From Polytrichum commune (lineage: Eukaryota > Streptophyta > Polytrichopsida > Polytrichales > Polytrichaceae), in contig OX485805.1 in NCBI GenBank assembly GCA_950295325.1, positions 43,734,758 through 43,798,757 of the forward strand: a DNA stretch of 64,000 nucleotides. Reading direction: 5' to 3'. A program made the translations under genes and the position numbers. This document shows, piece by piece, positions 22,601-33,747 of this stretch (its first letter is position 1; each line of letters begins with the position of its first letter). The notes below the pieces were generated by a model, which saw nothing but the letters and a program-made list of their open reading frames with translations, was not told where the DNA came from and did not search any database.

Positions 22601-25009
22601 GTATATAGGTGAATGCATGGTATCAATAATCAACATCCATGATGGTATGGAAGAACCACCCGTGGGTGTCAGAATTGTACACCAGTCAAATATTGATATT
22701 TGATCGGTATGTCAACGTGAGAGAATATTTGTATAGCCGAGTTATTATTTGGATCAATACCATTTGAAGCCATATTGGTACTAGGGAATTTGTTTCCTAG
22801 GTATGAAGGTTCTTGCAATGTGGATAGACCCAAATTGTATCGAAAACAAAAGTAACGTCAGCTCTCTATACCCTACTGGTCTCAAGAAATGTGAAATCCT
22901 CATCATAGATACTCAGTGGGTATGAGAAAAGGACGATACGAGACCTACACTGGTGTAGACTATATTGAGAGATTTGATTTCTTTGTTCTAGGTCAAGATG
23001 TACACAAAAGTGCAAACTTCGGGTTTGGTCATGAACCCAATTGGGTTCTGCGTGGAGGAGGGTGAGAAAATACTCATACACAGGGATATGGAGACAATGC
23101 CTGCACAAGAATTTCTAGGTGAGTTACAGTAGTGTTGTAGGAATTTCATCCTACCAGATTCAAATCTTTGCAGTGATTGATACAAGTGTTGCCCTTTTTG
23201 CAGTTGTATGTCGTGTATGTTGATGTTTTGAGGATAGAATTATGATTTTTGGCACAGGGGTTCTTGCAAAGGTTTCTCTAATTACAACCAAACAACACTC
23301 AAAAGCATTGCAGGACGAAAGAGGTAAAGAGGTTCTTAAACCATTACCACTTAATTTCCAAAATCATTGTCAGTAGGACAATCATTGTTCTTAAAATGCC
23401 AACCGTAGATTGTGCACATTTTAAGCAATATCATATGCATTGATTATGAGATACTTTGACACTTCATTCCCGAATGTTTAATGAAGCATGTGGTCATAGA
23501 CCTGAGGGATATGGAGACAATGCCTCGAAAAGTATATCTGGGCGAGTCACACTAGTGTCGTAGGAATCTGATCCTATCAGATTCAATCTTGCCGTGATAC
23601 TTATGTTTGATTCTTGCAGTTGTATCTAGTGTGTGTTGATGTTTTGAAGATAGAGATATGTTCTTTGGCAGAGGATAATGCAAAGGTCTCCCTAATTACA
23701 ACCAACCCACATTCGATAGCATTGCAAATCGCAAGTGGTAAATTGACTTTTTAACCATCACCACTTCATTTTGCAAAATCATTCAGTTTCAAAATCATTG
23801 TTCTTAGAGTGCCATCCTTGGATTAGCTGGACATTTCAAGCAATATTATATATGAGATAGTTTGACACTTCATCCCCAGATGTTTGATGAAGCATGTGGT
23901 TGTGCACAAAACAGGCTTGAATTTGTTATGCAACATGGGCGTCGTCCTTCACATTACAAATTTTGATAATATTCATGTGACAAGAAATGGAGATGTAATG
24001 TTTGGATTACATTTGGAGGAAGAAAACAGCTTGACGAAGTCTGAGTAAGGACTTTATTTCTCACTAGCTCTGAAGTCTTGATTTTTAGATAGGCTATGTG
24101 TGTCACCATCACGTTGTGCTTGAATAGTTAATTATTGGCCTAGTGAACCTGATTATCCTTGTGATCTACTGGTAGGATTCATGTGAAACTTTAAAGTCCA
24201 GGTATTTCATCCCCCATGATCTTGGTTATGCAGGAAACTCTCAAAGCAAATGGAAGATTTTGGTACCATACTGGGGCAACTTGTATGCGGGCCAAAATGG
24301 CAATCATCTTTGGGTACACCTATGCACTTGAAGAATATGGTAATGTTCTCCCTTTTAAATCATGAATTTTCTTGCAGTAGACTTGTGCACTACCATAACC
24401 AGTGGAGCTCATCACATGCTCCAAGCGTGTGACGATTGCGTCCAATGTCATAACACATCCACAACTTTTCTTATCTACCTATCTATGCACTGGATTGGGA
24501 CTATTTTTAATTCGTCTTTTATTGATTCAAAATTTGATTTCCACGAATACAACATATTATTCTCAAGAATCATGAGATGAATATTGTGGTTGTGATGTTC
24601 ATGGGTCGTGAATTAAGTAAGGTGGAGCATGCTAAACCATTACCTCACCCAAAACCGACACCCTAAAATCTTCCACAATAAGTACATCTTGATTTTGAGC
24701 CATGAATGGAATTGGCTTAGATATTTGTGTACATAACAAGCCATGAATATCAAGAGTTTTGCTTTTGAATGTCCCACTTTATAGATAAACATTAAAAACT
24801 AAAAACTAAGTCGAATGTTGCAGGCAGTTCATATTGAGCAGTTTGTGGATCCTGGGTTTCGCAAATTCAATAACTTGGCAATGTCACAACTTGCAATTCT
24901 AGCATCGCTGTGCCTGGAAGAGGGGCATGCAAGATTGAGTATGGTTGACGTCATTCAAAAGCTAGAAGAAGTGGCGGAATCATGGAGAGGTATGGAAGTT
25001 CAGGTTTGA
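19627..25009 (+). CDS. Multi-kinase protein: N-terminal helical domain, active-type kinase, two pseudokinases (copy 1)
   Basis: Exon 1 (19627-22317) is open for 897 codons. Residues ~1-205 are a helical region (QLNDAQCSRLLGNL, VKECSKPDWLQAAI) resembling the DUF1221/HeLo-like bundle of plant MLKL-type kinases. Residues ~212-490 are a TKL kinase with glycine loop GSGSAGSV (218), CAKKHF lysine, HRDLKSQN (335), DFG (365) and SPE in place of APE: catalytically competent by motif. Residues ~605-825 are a second kinase fold lacking HRD and DFG (SISLSTKSVLL, FTDVSL). A third starts at ~848 (LPNGEKVLVDQL). It continues in exons 22992-23118 (NPIGFCVEEGEKIL), ~23258-23323, one ending 24044 (LHITNFDNIHV for HRDxxxxN), 24234-24339 (DFGTILGQLVCG) and 24824-25009 (TGA). 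The joints at the first intron and between the last three exons keep phase. The start of the exon ending at 24044 is not settled, because the phase from 23323 does not fit its best acceptor. A likely signalling or immune role is inferred. Confidence 0.72.
22332..22853. other. 522-bp insertion in intron 1 of kinase gene 1
   Basis: Copy 2 runs straight from ACATTTTCTA to ACGTCAGC (58311-58327); copy 1 has 522 bp between these. The extra part includes a frame ending in ETIERLDKNLGTRVLSQLRCL... and a stop near 22585. A closely related stretch ending in the same way lies at 32108-32270. The insertion, or its loss from copy 2, is seen; its family is unknown. Confidence 0.55.
22992..23880 (+). repeat. 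Internal tandem duplication of small exons within the kinase gene
   Basis: The segment from about 23085 (GGGATATGGAGACAATGCCTG) to 23430 is repeated, diverged, at about 23510-23880. The exon-like piece GVLAKVSLITT at 23258-23323 has a second version AEDNAKVSLITT at about 23665-23742, also flanked by AG and GT. The same doubled arrangement is present in unit 2 (58555-59340), so it predates the unit duplication. It offers two mutually similar candidate exons for the third kinase-like domain. Confidence 0.6.
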
Positions 25010-25668
25010 GTTGTGTTTCTTACAGATAGACCTATTTCCTTGTCATGTTTCTCATCAATTTATTTTTGTGCGAATGTTTAGGAAAAGGTTGTCATTTTTA
25101 TGAACATCTACCACCTCAACGGTAGTTGAATTGGTTAGAATGTATAGCTTGGAATAGATGTCAAAGGTTGAGCCAACAACTTGAGTAGTTGGGATACATC
25201 TTCAGCAGGGATACAGGTGATATTATATTCAGATCTTCACCAAATCACGCTATTGGTACCCATTGTAATTCACCCACAAATTCGAAGGTCACCAGATCAA
25301 TTGGTGATCTTAGAAATTTTGGACACTGAGGGGCTTAGTGAACCTAGTTACACTTTATACTTGGGGCCGGATTGAGAGCCGGCTTGAACTCTCAAAATTT
25401 GGGCCAATAGGATTGCTCGATTTCATCAAATCGGCTTCAAGGGCTTCATACTTGGGGCTGGCCCAAACACTCACTCATCCCATGTGGCGTCCTAGGTGGC
25501 ACAATTTTGGCGCCAAACCATCGGGCCGTAGATAAGAGTTCGGGATGAGTTTTTCCTCGGCCCGAACTCCCATCTAGGGCCCAATTCGGCTCCTCCGTTG
25601 GATTGAGCTCATCTTATTCGTTAATCATTACGGGGTAAATTATTTTCCTCTCTTCTTCACTCCACTCT

Positions 25669-26345
25669 TCTAATAACACAATAATTAATATGAATATGAT
25701 TGCATTAGACTAATAAGGCAACAATTAGGGCGTTAATCACATACTTAAGATAAAAATGAAACATTCAAGCATTTAATCAAGCATATAGTATGACGTAAGC
25801 TATGGGTTAGTTTAATAATATATCAACTAGCTAAAATATGATAGCATTAGGCTAATAGCACAACACTTAAGGTGTTAATCACACACTTAAGATAAAAATG
25901 AAACAATTTAGCGTTTAATTAAGCACATGGTATGACTTAGGCTATGGGTTAGTCTAATAAGGCAACAATTAGTATAAGTATGTTAGCAATTAGGTAATAA
26001 CACAACAATTAAGATGTTAATCATACAATTAAGATAAAAATGAAACATTTTAAGTTGTCAATCAAGAATTTGGTGTGCATTAGGCAATGGATTAATCCAA
26101 TAACACAATAATTAGCACGAATATGGTAGCATTAGACTAATAACATAACAATTAGGGTGCTAATTACACACTCAAGATAAAAATGAAGCATTTAATCAAG
26201 CATATGGTACAACTTAGGCTATGGGTTAGTCTAATAAGACAACAATTAGTATAAATATGGTAGCATTAGACTAATAACACAACAATTAAGGTGTTAATCA
26301 TACACTTAAGACAAAAATGAAACATTTAAGCTGTTGATCAAGAAT
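25669..26345. repeat. Tandem array of ~142-bp AT-rich repeat (unit 1)
   Basis: The marker CTTAAGATAAAAATGAAAC recurs, with variants, near 25743, 25885, 26028, 26170 and 26301, a period of about 142 bp and five copies. Each unit also carries GGCTATGGGTTAGTCTAATAA. The array is flanked by GC-rich GGCCGG-containing stretches (25360-25600 and 26640-26720) that are partly inverted. The same array stands at 61510-62185, so it moved with the unit. Confidence 0.8.
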
Positions 26346-26883
26346 ATGGTGTGCCTCCTAAACCACACTCATCAGTTAATTCATTGAACATGGTAGATAA
26401 ATTTATAGGAGCATTTTGACGCCGGAATAGATTCAAAGGCCCCAATTTAGTCTAGTGGGGGCCCAATTTAAATTCATTAATCACAACCCTATAGATGTCA
26501 TCCCCATAGTATTAAGTGTCGTGAAACTTAATTGTCGAGAACACTGAACATTGACCCTGGTAATTTCTATCAAACTTATTAACCCTCAAGACCATTGGGC
26601 CCTAGAATCGGGCCTCACCACTTTACATGTGACAAGGTTGGGCCCCAAAAAAGTTCATAAAGTGGGGCCGGATTGAGGCCTTCGTCGGGCCGGTGCCCTG
26701 GCCGGCCCCAGGCCGTGTATAAAGCCGTCCTAGTGAGACTTTCTAGGAGTATGTACCAATGATTCTACGGTTCTGATTTGAAAAATAAGTCTTTGAGATG
26801 GTATATTATTATACAATCCTCACTAATTTGGAACTGAAGTTGGTGGGAATTCTGATGTTAAGATAATATGTAACAGATTATGC

Positions 26884-27386
26884 AGGTACTTTGGGATTGA
26901 TAAGTTCATATGAGACTATTGCCCAGGAGTTTAGTGTCCACAAGGATGATGCCATTAATGAAACCTTGGGACTGGAGCGTCTACCCGGCGAGGGTGAATC
27001 AGGTTGGATGCGGTTGGAGGCGAAGCGGGCAAGGTCCGGTTTCATGCAGGCAAGTGAAGGCATCATGTTTTATGGCCTGGTGAATGTGTTTCGCCTTTGC
27101 AGTTTCCTGTCAAGGACAGAATTTGTTGTCCAGTTGTTGTAGGGATACTACAGACTATAGGTTCTTGTGGCTCATGGGGGGAGACCGGGAAAATGTACAG
27201 GTTCTTGCAATGAGACAGCTGGATCGAAATGGGTTCCAAGGTTGTCACGAACCTCTTGTAGAAGTCTTGCTGCGAAGTCTGTCGTATGATCATGATGTTG
27301 TGAATTTAGTTGGATATGGTGCCAATGACAACCGACTTTTCTTGTTGTACAATGTGCCCCGTCCGTTGAAAAATAAGTATCTTTGA
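26884..27386 (+). pseudogene. RLCK-type kinase N-lobe fragment downstream of kinase gene 1
   Basis: After an AG at 26884 a frame reads GTLGLISSYETIAQEF. A second frame, reached through a splice-like CTTTGCAG at 27101, reads VLAMRQLDRNGFQG, LVEVLLRSLSYDH and NLVGYGANDN. The latter matches the N-lobe of RLCK-VII/PBS1-like kinases, where VAVKQLDRNGLQG is usual; the ATP-binding Lys is replaced by Arg, and the glycine loop is not intact. It lies about 1.9 kb past the kinase gene stop, so it is either a separate relic or a distant part of an alternative transcript. Confidence 0.55.
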
Positions 27387-27728
27387 AAATTTTAGCATTA
27401 TATTATCAGAATAAAGTCTATAGTTGGTTTTGAATAATTCAAATATGGATACCATAGTTTATGGTTCTCATTCATTGTCATAAAACAAGAAAATAATTCA
27501 AAATGTAGTCTACGAGTAGTCTATGAGACATATATGAGAAATTCGAGCTTAACTTGGTCAATATCCTTACTTCTTTATTTTCAATCAGTTATTCATTGAA
27601 GTACTATGGTTATTCTTTGTAGTATTACTCAACTTAGATTTCTTTTCTTTCAGAGTACGGTACACTTGATTTCCTAGAGTTTTGATTTTGAATTGATGAT
27701 TTGGGAAAATCAACCTGCACATTTATAA

Positions 27729-28087
27729 CTACACCAAATTTGATATTTAGTGTCATGTGGCATTTTATGTCACTATGGTGAGTTTATGGATGACACTTCT
27801 TATGAATAAGTGAACAAATATTATCATGGATGATGGATGAGTTCATCCATTGGCCAAAACTCTATCTTCTCTTGCCAGCAACTTGCGATGAAATATTGTC
27901 ATGGGTGATTGAAATTTGGATGAATGATCACTTGGTAAGTGACATTAATTGCAACACTGTAAATCTATACTCCCCAAAATCTTTTACAAGGAATGACAAA
28001 TAATGTTGGGTTAACATACCTTGGTCTACAATTAGTATTGAGCAAAGAAAGTAGAATTGGTGATAGAGAATATCATATTTAGTGTAG
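27729..28087. mobile_element. MITE of the CTACACTAAATA family
   Basis: The 359-bp element begins CTACACCAAATTTGATATTTAG and ends in CATATTTAGTGTAG. Its interior matches 43640-44007 over most of its length (GAATAAGTGAACA, TTCATCCATTGGCCAA, GAAATATTGTCATGGGTGATTG). A further end-piece follows at 28091-28119. I cannot see a clear target duplication, so the superfamily stays open. Confidence 0.7.
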
Positions 28088-28116
28088 CTACTACACTAAA
28101 TATGATATTTATTGTC

Positions 28117-28190
28117 ACCAATTCTAATGGTCTGGTGCATGACGCTGGATATTATAAGGCAAACAGGGATATTTGTAAAGGCATGGTTCA
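28117..28190 (+). pseudogene. Scrap of the kinase gene (second domain)
   Basis: GGTCTGGTGCATGACGCTGG and the bases that follow align with 21776-21838 of kinase gene 1, encoding LVHDAGYYKANRD...KGMV, part of the degenerate second kinase domain. It is directly followed by the segmental duplication that also opens the window. This shows that a third, now lost, kinase-gene copy contributed to this junction. Confidence 0.6.
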
Positions 28191-28196
28191 ATCAAA

Positions 28197-28415
28197 GTGC
28201 TTTCGTTGAATTGCTTTGCACAATGGCGTCGATTTATTGTCGAAAAAGAAATCAATTATCATTGTATAGGTCCAGCTGTCGACACAATATTGGCACATAG
28301 AGAAAACAATCCTGGACATTTTGGGAGAGTCTTACGAATGGGGCCAAGACAAGTGGCACCATTCGTAAAAGATAAATCGGGCGAATTCAGTAGTGCAACT
28401 ATAGATGAGGTGTAA
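28197..28415 (+). pseudogene. Unidentified conserved reading frame (right copy)
   Basis: The partner of 1-180. The last 60 codons (EKEINYHCIGPAVDTILAH to SATIDEV, stop 28413-28415) are open in both copies. The upstream codons join it to the kinase-derived scrap at 28117-28190 and are probably not native. The family is not recognised. Confidence 0.35.
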
Positions 28416-31400
28416 AAAATTAATCATGTTAATTTACATCTATGAAAGTACCCCACTGAAACTTAAGGGCATTTTTGCCCCATTTTTATGCCCCATTTTT
28501 GGCGTTGCATGCCCCATGCCCGGTCTGGTGGGGATGCCCTAAGTAACTGATCCCTACCAATCCAGGGAACAATGTGTCAAAACGGACATGCCAATTTCTT
28601 TGGGATTTGATATCCTAGATACTTTTGTAAAATGTCATGGTGGAGGCCTTCCTAAACAGAATGTCAACCAAGAGTTGCATCATGTCCATATGTACATCCT
28701 TGGGTTTTGCTCCAAAGAAGGAGAAATTGACGTCGATTAACAACATTGGGTTCAATTTTTGGAACAAAAGTGAAGATTCCATCTATAATTTGGAGCAATG
28801 CAACAAATCGTTCTTGTTTTCAAAGGGCTATTTTGCATGGATGTTTATGAGAACGACTTTTATTGTTTCCTTCTAGCCATGTCCTATATTCAAGATTGAG
28901 TGCCTATAGAGAATCAAAATGAGAATGTTGTCAGGACCTTCAATATATCAAAATTGTAGCCATCTGAAAATTTAAATGTATTGTCAAGATTGTGTATAGG
29001 ATGTGTAAAATATTGGATTAAGTTTGTGAGTGTTTGGCTCACCCTATTAAACTCAGAGTCATACTCCAAATAAAATGGGGTTGGTCAAAATTTCCTCAAA
29101 TAAATAAAAAGATGAGACTTGTTGATGGTCCAATACCTCAACTTGAACGGTGATGAAGCATTACATCAATGAAGATGACATGATCATCACACATTAAACA
29201 CGTATGTCGTTAACTTGGCATACCCTCACCTCACTACTTGCAAGAGTAGCAAGGCCCATACCACCCATTCCGCAACATGCTACTCCTCACAATTGAAGGG
29301 GTGCGGTGTCCATGTGTGATTTGCAATGAATTCAATCACATTGGCTATTTTTCTATTCAAAAGAACTGAGTGTAATTCTTATAGATTATGTCTCTCCCCG
29401 ATATTGTACAAGCTAGAAGGAAGTGATGGAAAGATGGAAAATGCCTTTATTTCCTCGTGCATCTGATATAAAACATGCCGCTCCATCCAAAATGCGTACA
29501 TGTAGCCCATGGTCCTTGTTGTCTTGCCATCTCCTTTACATCAAAATCAAAGTTTTCATACATCATTACACAAAGCATCGTAAAAGCATTTTTTGAAATT
29601 CATAGTGATAAAAAACACTTTAGGTATCACTAAATCATTATTACTCCCCATCATTAAATACTAATGCAAGCCGAAGTAGAAACAAAAATGCATGCTATCC
29701 TTTATAACTCCACTGATTTTGTTGTCTCCTATAGTCACTTCCACCTATGCTTAATCATAGCCATCATGGTAGTGATGACTACGAAGCCCTCTAGTTCATC
29801 CTCATGTAACTTACCTTTACCAAAATTGAAAAAACGGCACCTGAATTCAGGAATCCCGCAATTTGTATATGTTGTGGTATGATGTCTCTTTTCCAATTGG
29901 TTCACCATCAATAAGAGGTTTTGGACATTTGCATGTGGGACAAGAGCAAAGCATGACCTAAATGTCATAGATTTGTCACCTCCTAAAGAAACTTTACATT
30001 TATTGGCATTATGCACATCAAGTTGAGAGAGAAACTTGTGATAAAATCCATAGCGATACTCATGATGGACTTGAGAAATCCAAGGTTATCAATTTTGATA
30101 CTTGAAAGGGGATGTGTTTGAATTACTATGTTCTTCATTACAAAAAGTTGAATGAGTAGGACATACACACGTTGTTTTGTTTATTTTGGGCACAAATTGA
30201 TAACATGCAGATGTTGATATCAATAGTTTGTACATTTGTAGCTAGAATTCTACATCTTAGTGAACACTTTTATAATCAATAACACCACCACTTCCCAATT
30301 GTGGTGGAGAATTTGCCCACATAAACTGGAGGATAAAAACATAATGATATGTTGAGAGGCTCATTGCACATGTGTTTACACTACATGAAAAGGTATGCAA
30401 CCATACAAAACGCAATTTCAAAATACATGGATGTTCCATATGTCGGCACCCTCGACTTAATCTAATACTACTTGTAGAATTTCTAACCAATACGGTCGCG
30501 ATTTGTTCGAATCATGTTTGAAGGCCAACACCTAATGTTGATCATATGTTACTATACATCAATGTAGGGATATATAATTTTTTTTTCATGACACTCTAGG
30601 AAAGTTACCAAATGGTTATGATGACGAAGATTTAGCCAATGTGGAGTCGTTTGAAAGAGAGGGGTTATCACCCTTTATATTTATATATTGATAGACATAA
30701 TCTCTTTGTGGACTAGGTATGCCCCCAACCAATATTTCATCCACTCGAACGTTATCAAATTTTTTAGAGTCTTGAAATTCATAAACTTGCTCTTCTTCAT
30801 TTTGAGAGGAATCACTTGAACTTCCTCTTTGTAGAAAAATCTTACTAGGGCCCACTTTGGCCAACATTACATCTTTAACAAGAGGATAAATTCTTGCAAA
30901 TAATTCATCTTTCTACCTACAATACCTACTAAATAACATCTCATGTGCAATTATCTTCGAATTGCTTTACATATTACATCTCGTATATATGATATTGTGC
31001 ATAATTTCTTTTATTTCATGTATAAATAGACATATATTAGAAATTTGCTAGTGAGAGGAATTGACCCTCTTCAACCCCCCTACAAGCACTAGTTCTTACC
31101 TAACCCCCCCCTTATGTAGTAAACATTTAAATATAATTTGTGGCTATTTTGCATGCCATGTCACAAAACATTGACCTAGGCAAAGTACTTGGTAGTCACA
31201 TGTAGGGCAATAATATTGTTGTTTTTTTTACCGCAGGTTCCACATTTTCTTCTTTTCCCTTCTTTATGCCCGCTCCACATCATGCTATGATGAAGCATGT
31301 GTGCATTCCAACTCCACTCTCCGTCGTGCATGTAGCTGCAAGCCGTTTAGCAAACAATGTTAGTTTCGTTGTTATTGCATAATTGAATTCCCTATGGGAT

Positions 31401-31805
31401 AAATCTTTTTTTTTCACCCTCCTCTTGCATATTACTTCTATACATGACCCATGAGCTTACCAATGATGTGTCAAGATTGTGCATAAATAAACGACGCCAC
31501 CACTTGTGGTCTTTGTTTTGAACCGTGTGGTAGCCTTGAAGTTGATCCGCGACATCCACACCTCTCATGTAAGCTTGGTAATGAACTAGAATTGGGATGG
31601 ACTTCTCCGCAGTCTTATGCCACCTTTTCACAAACACAACATCATTCATGTCAATAGGTGAGAATGCGATGCTCAACAAACTAACATACTTATTGTCATA
31701 CCAAATTATTGCTGCTAGTAAATTAGATGCGTGCATTCTCCAATGTTTGTCTCCCCTCTCCGGACCCTCTTTAGCCAAAGTCAATGCTTGTGGCCATCCC
31801 TTTCT
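28236..31805. repeat. Right copy of the segmental duplication (partner 1-2835)
   Basis: This copy aligns with 1-2835 apart from 28460-29920, which has no counterpart on the left, and apart from the two left-only insertions, for which it supplies the empty sites. Within 28460-29920 I see two short frames (28637-28876, 29664-29882) without recognisable motifs. Past 31805 this copy continues in piggyBac sequence, whereas the left one switches to PCK. Confidence 0.85.
30616..30867 (-). pseudogene. piggyBac-associated acidic reading frame (right copy)
   Basis: An 83-codon frame on the minus strand, nearly identical to that at 1410-1661 (QRGSSSDSSQNEEEQVY). It carries the same Ser/Glu-rich composition and position relative to the transposase fragment. 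Confidence 0.4.
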
Positions 31806-32080
31806 ATTGGTCTTGGTAGTACCCGTTGCACCTATCCCTTTCAACATCAATTCCCAAATCAATTTAGGTGAGGTAAAAAATTGTCACATGTTACAATATG
31901 GCCTTTATTTTCCAACCCTTCTAGAAGACGCATTACTACTTTGTAGCCAACCAATGCTTCATCCTTTGCATTCAACGACTCTTCTTTTTCACAGAAAACC
32001 TCTAACTTTTGTACAAACTTGGATTTGGCATTGGCCAATGCCCAACACTTGAGCCCATACCGGCAAGGTTTATTTTTCAA
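31220..32080 (-). pseudogene. piggyBac transposase fragment (right copy, longer)
   Basis: Reading from 32080 down on the minus strand: PCRYGLKCWALANAKSKFV, then VGYKVVMRLLEGLENKGHIV and TCDNFLPH, which is the piggyBac catalytic core (GLKxW, LxxxGHxxxxDNF). After a frameshift near 31860 come RKGWPQALTLAKEG, RGVDVADQL, WWRRLFMHNLD and the Cys-rich tail. The N-terminus is missing beyond 32080, and several frame breaks make it inactive. It is the better preserved of the two long copies. Confidence 0.82.
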
Positions 32081-32107
32081 GTATTGTCTTATCAGAGTTA
32101 TCGAAAA

Positions 32108-32270
32108 TTGCGCTTAGGAGGCATGCAAGTCCATAGCAGTGCCTCACAAGAGTACTCTATGCACTTCAGAAACGATTGAGAGGTTTGATAAGAATCTCGC
32201 AACTAGAGTATTATCTCAACTGGGGTGCCTGGTTATAATGCTTCAATATGTCTAGACCGGTGTTGGTTTG
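32108..32270 (+). repeat. Segment shared with the intron-1 insertion of kinase gene 1
   Basis: Matches 22436-22597 (GCCTCACAAG, ATTGAGAGG, AACTAGAGTATTATCTCAAC). Both keep an open end encoding ETIER.DKNL.TRVLSQL and a nearby stop. It stands next to the truncated piggyBac copy. From 32271 to 33764 I find no gene or recognisable repeat. Confidence 0.55.
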
Positions 32271-33747
32271 AGCACACTCAACCCAGTAGTGAGCCTGTAG
32301 TGAGCTTCATTGGGCAAGACTGAACTAATGTTTTTGAGGTCGCAACATGAATGACAAGAGGCCAGGTGGTGGATTTGCCCTTTGGTAGATGTGATTGGTA
32401 CCGCCATGTCCATTGTCGTTTTGACTGCAAAGAACGTGACACTCAGTTAAATTCATTTTGGTGATAAAGATTATGTATTTGGCACCGATGGTATCCGTGG
32501 GTGGCAATTGTCACCACTTCGACAGCCACTAGGTAGACACTAAGTAGCCACTAGATTGTTGATTGTGTTATATGGGTATACATATTGAGTGGCAAGATGA
32601 CCATTGGGGTTATATGTTTTTAGCACAGTCATTGTGGGACAATAGCAATCACCAAAGAGGGTAGAAGTTACCATAGAGTGCAAATTATACCACTTGGCCC
32701 ATTTAATTAATGATTTATATTTTGTAGATTTAGTGGAGCCATTTATCACATTAAATTGAAAAGCTCAAATTCAATACATGAGTTCATTTTCTAGCATGCC
32801 GTTAGTACGTAAGCATTTGTTTTTCTCTATAAACTTCTCATATATAGGGGATTCAATTTCATTGTGACCCACACACGTCATTTTGATTTCCGATGAAGAC
32901 TCCATTCCCTAAAATATTTTGTATGCATCACCCACAATGAAGACACTCACCCTCACGTTGCTCAATCTTGCTAAAACATCAAACACCACCGTGATACTGA
33001 CCTCTCGACGTGGCCATCAAGACTACAACCGATATTGCACACAAACTCACTATTGGTGACCGTTTTCATTGCAATTTAAGCAACCCTATGTGGTTCATTT
33101 GGATACGATTTTCTCTAGTACGTGCAATCCCTTTGGCAATGGCTCATGCCATGTAAAAGATTGCACCATTGGCCCGGATGATACTTAGGAGATAGTCTCA
33201 TTGTGTGGTGGATGGGGATGATCCGAATTGAGGTGGGTGGCGGGGATTGAAACTTGGATGGTTGAGCAAGTTCTTTTGGGAATTGTCGTCCACTAGGGAG
33301 GTAGTTTTACAGTCTAGAAGCTTTTAAAAAACTTTTGTGCTATTACTGGCTTATGCACACTGAGGCTCATTTACTGTGCTAAATGTCGAGGATTATCGAA
33401 GAAGATGCAAGTCCAAAGAGAATGTGCATAAAGTTTGCTAATTCAAGTCAACTAAACCAAAGAGATCTGCATAATTTACAGTAGCCACGCCATTGTTATT
33501 GGTCCTCCGTTTGTTGGTGCCCTTCATACAAGACTTGCGTTATCTTTGGTAGTTGCTCAAATTCATCTCCAAAGAAGGTTACAACTCGATCTTCTGATTC
33601 ACACAAATATTGCACGGTGAATTTTTCCTCAACATTAATTGAAATATAGGAGGTGTGAGCACCCTGGACATGACCCTTTTTGGTCTTGCACATTTGACAA
33701 TTCGTTGGTCTATGCTAAGGATTTCACATGACCGCCCTTGCAAACGA

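Larger units (their letters stand above)
17771..27358. repeat. Kinase unit 1 (duplicated unit; partner 52646-63128)
   Basis: About 9.6 kb homologous over its whole length to the second unit. It comprises leader, kinase gene, ~142-bp tandem array and RLCK-like fragment. Differences are blockwise. Copy 2 has about 1.03 kb extra in the leader (53985-55020) and about 360 bp extra before the last exon (60157-60515). Copy 1 has 522 bp extra after exon 1 (22332-22853). Homology ends near 27358/63128 inside the RLCK-like fragment. Confidence 0.88.
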
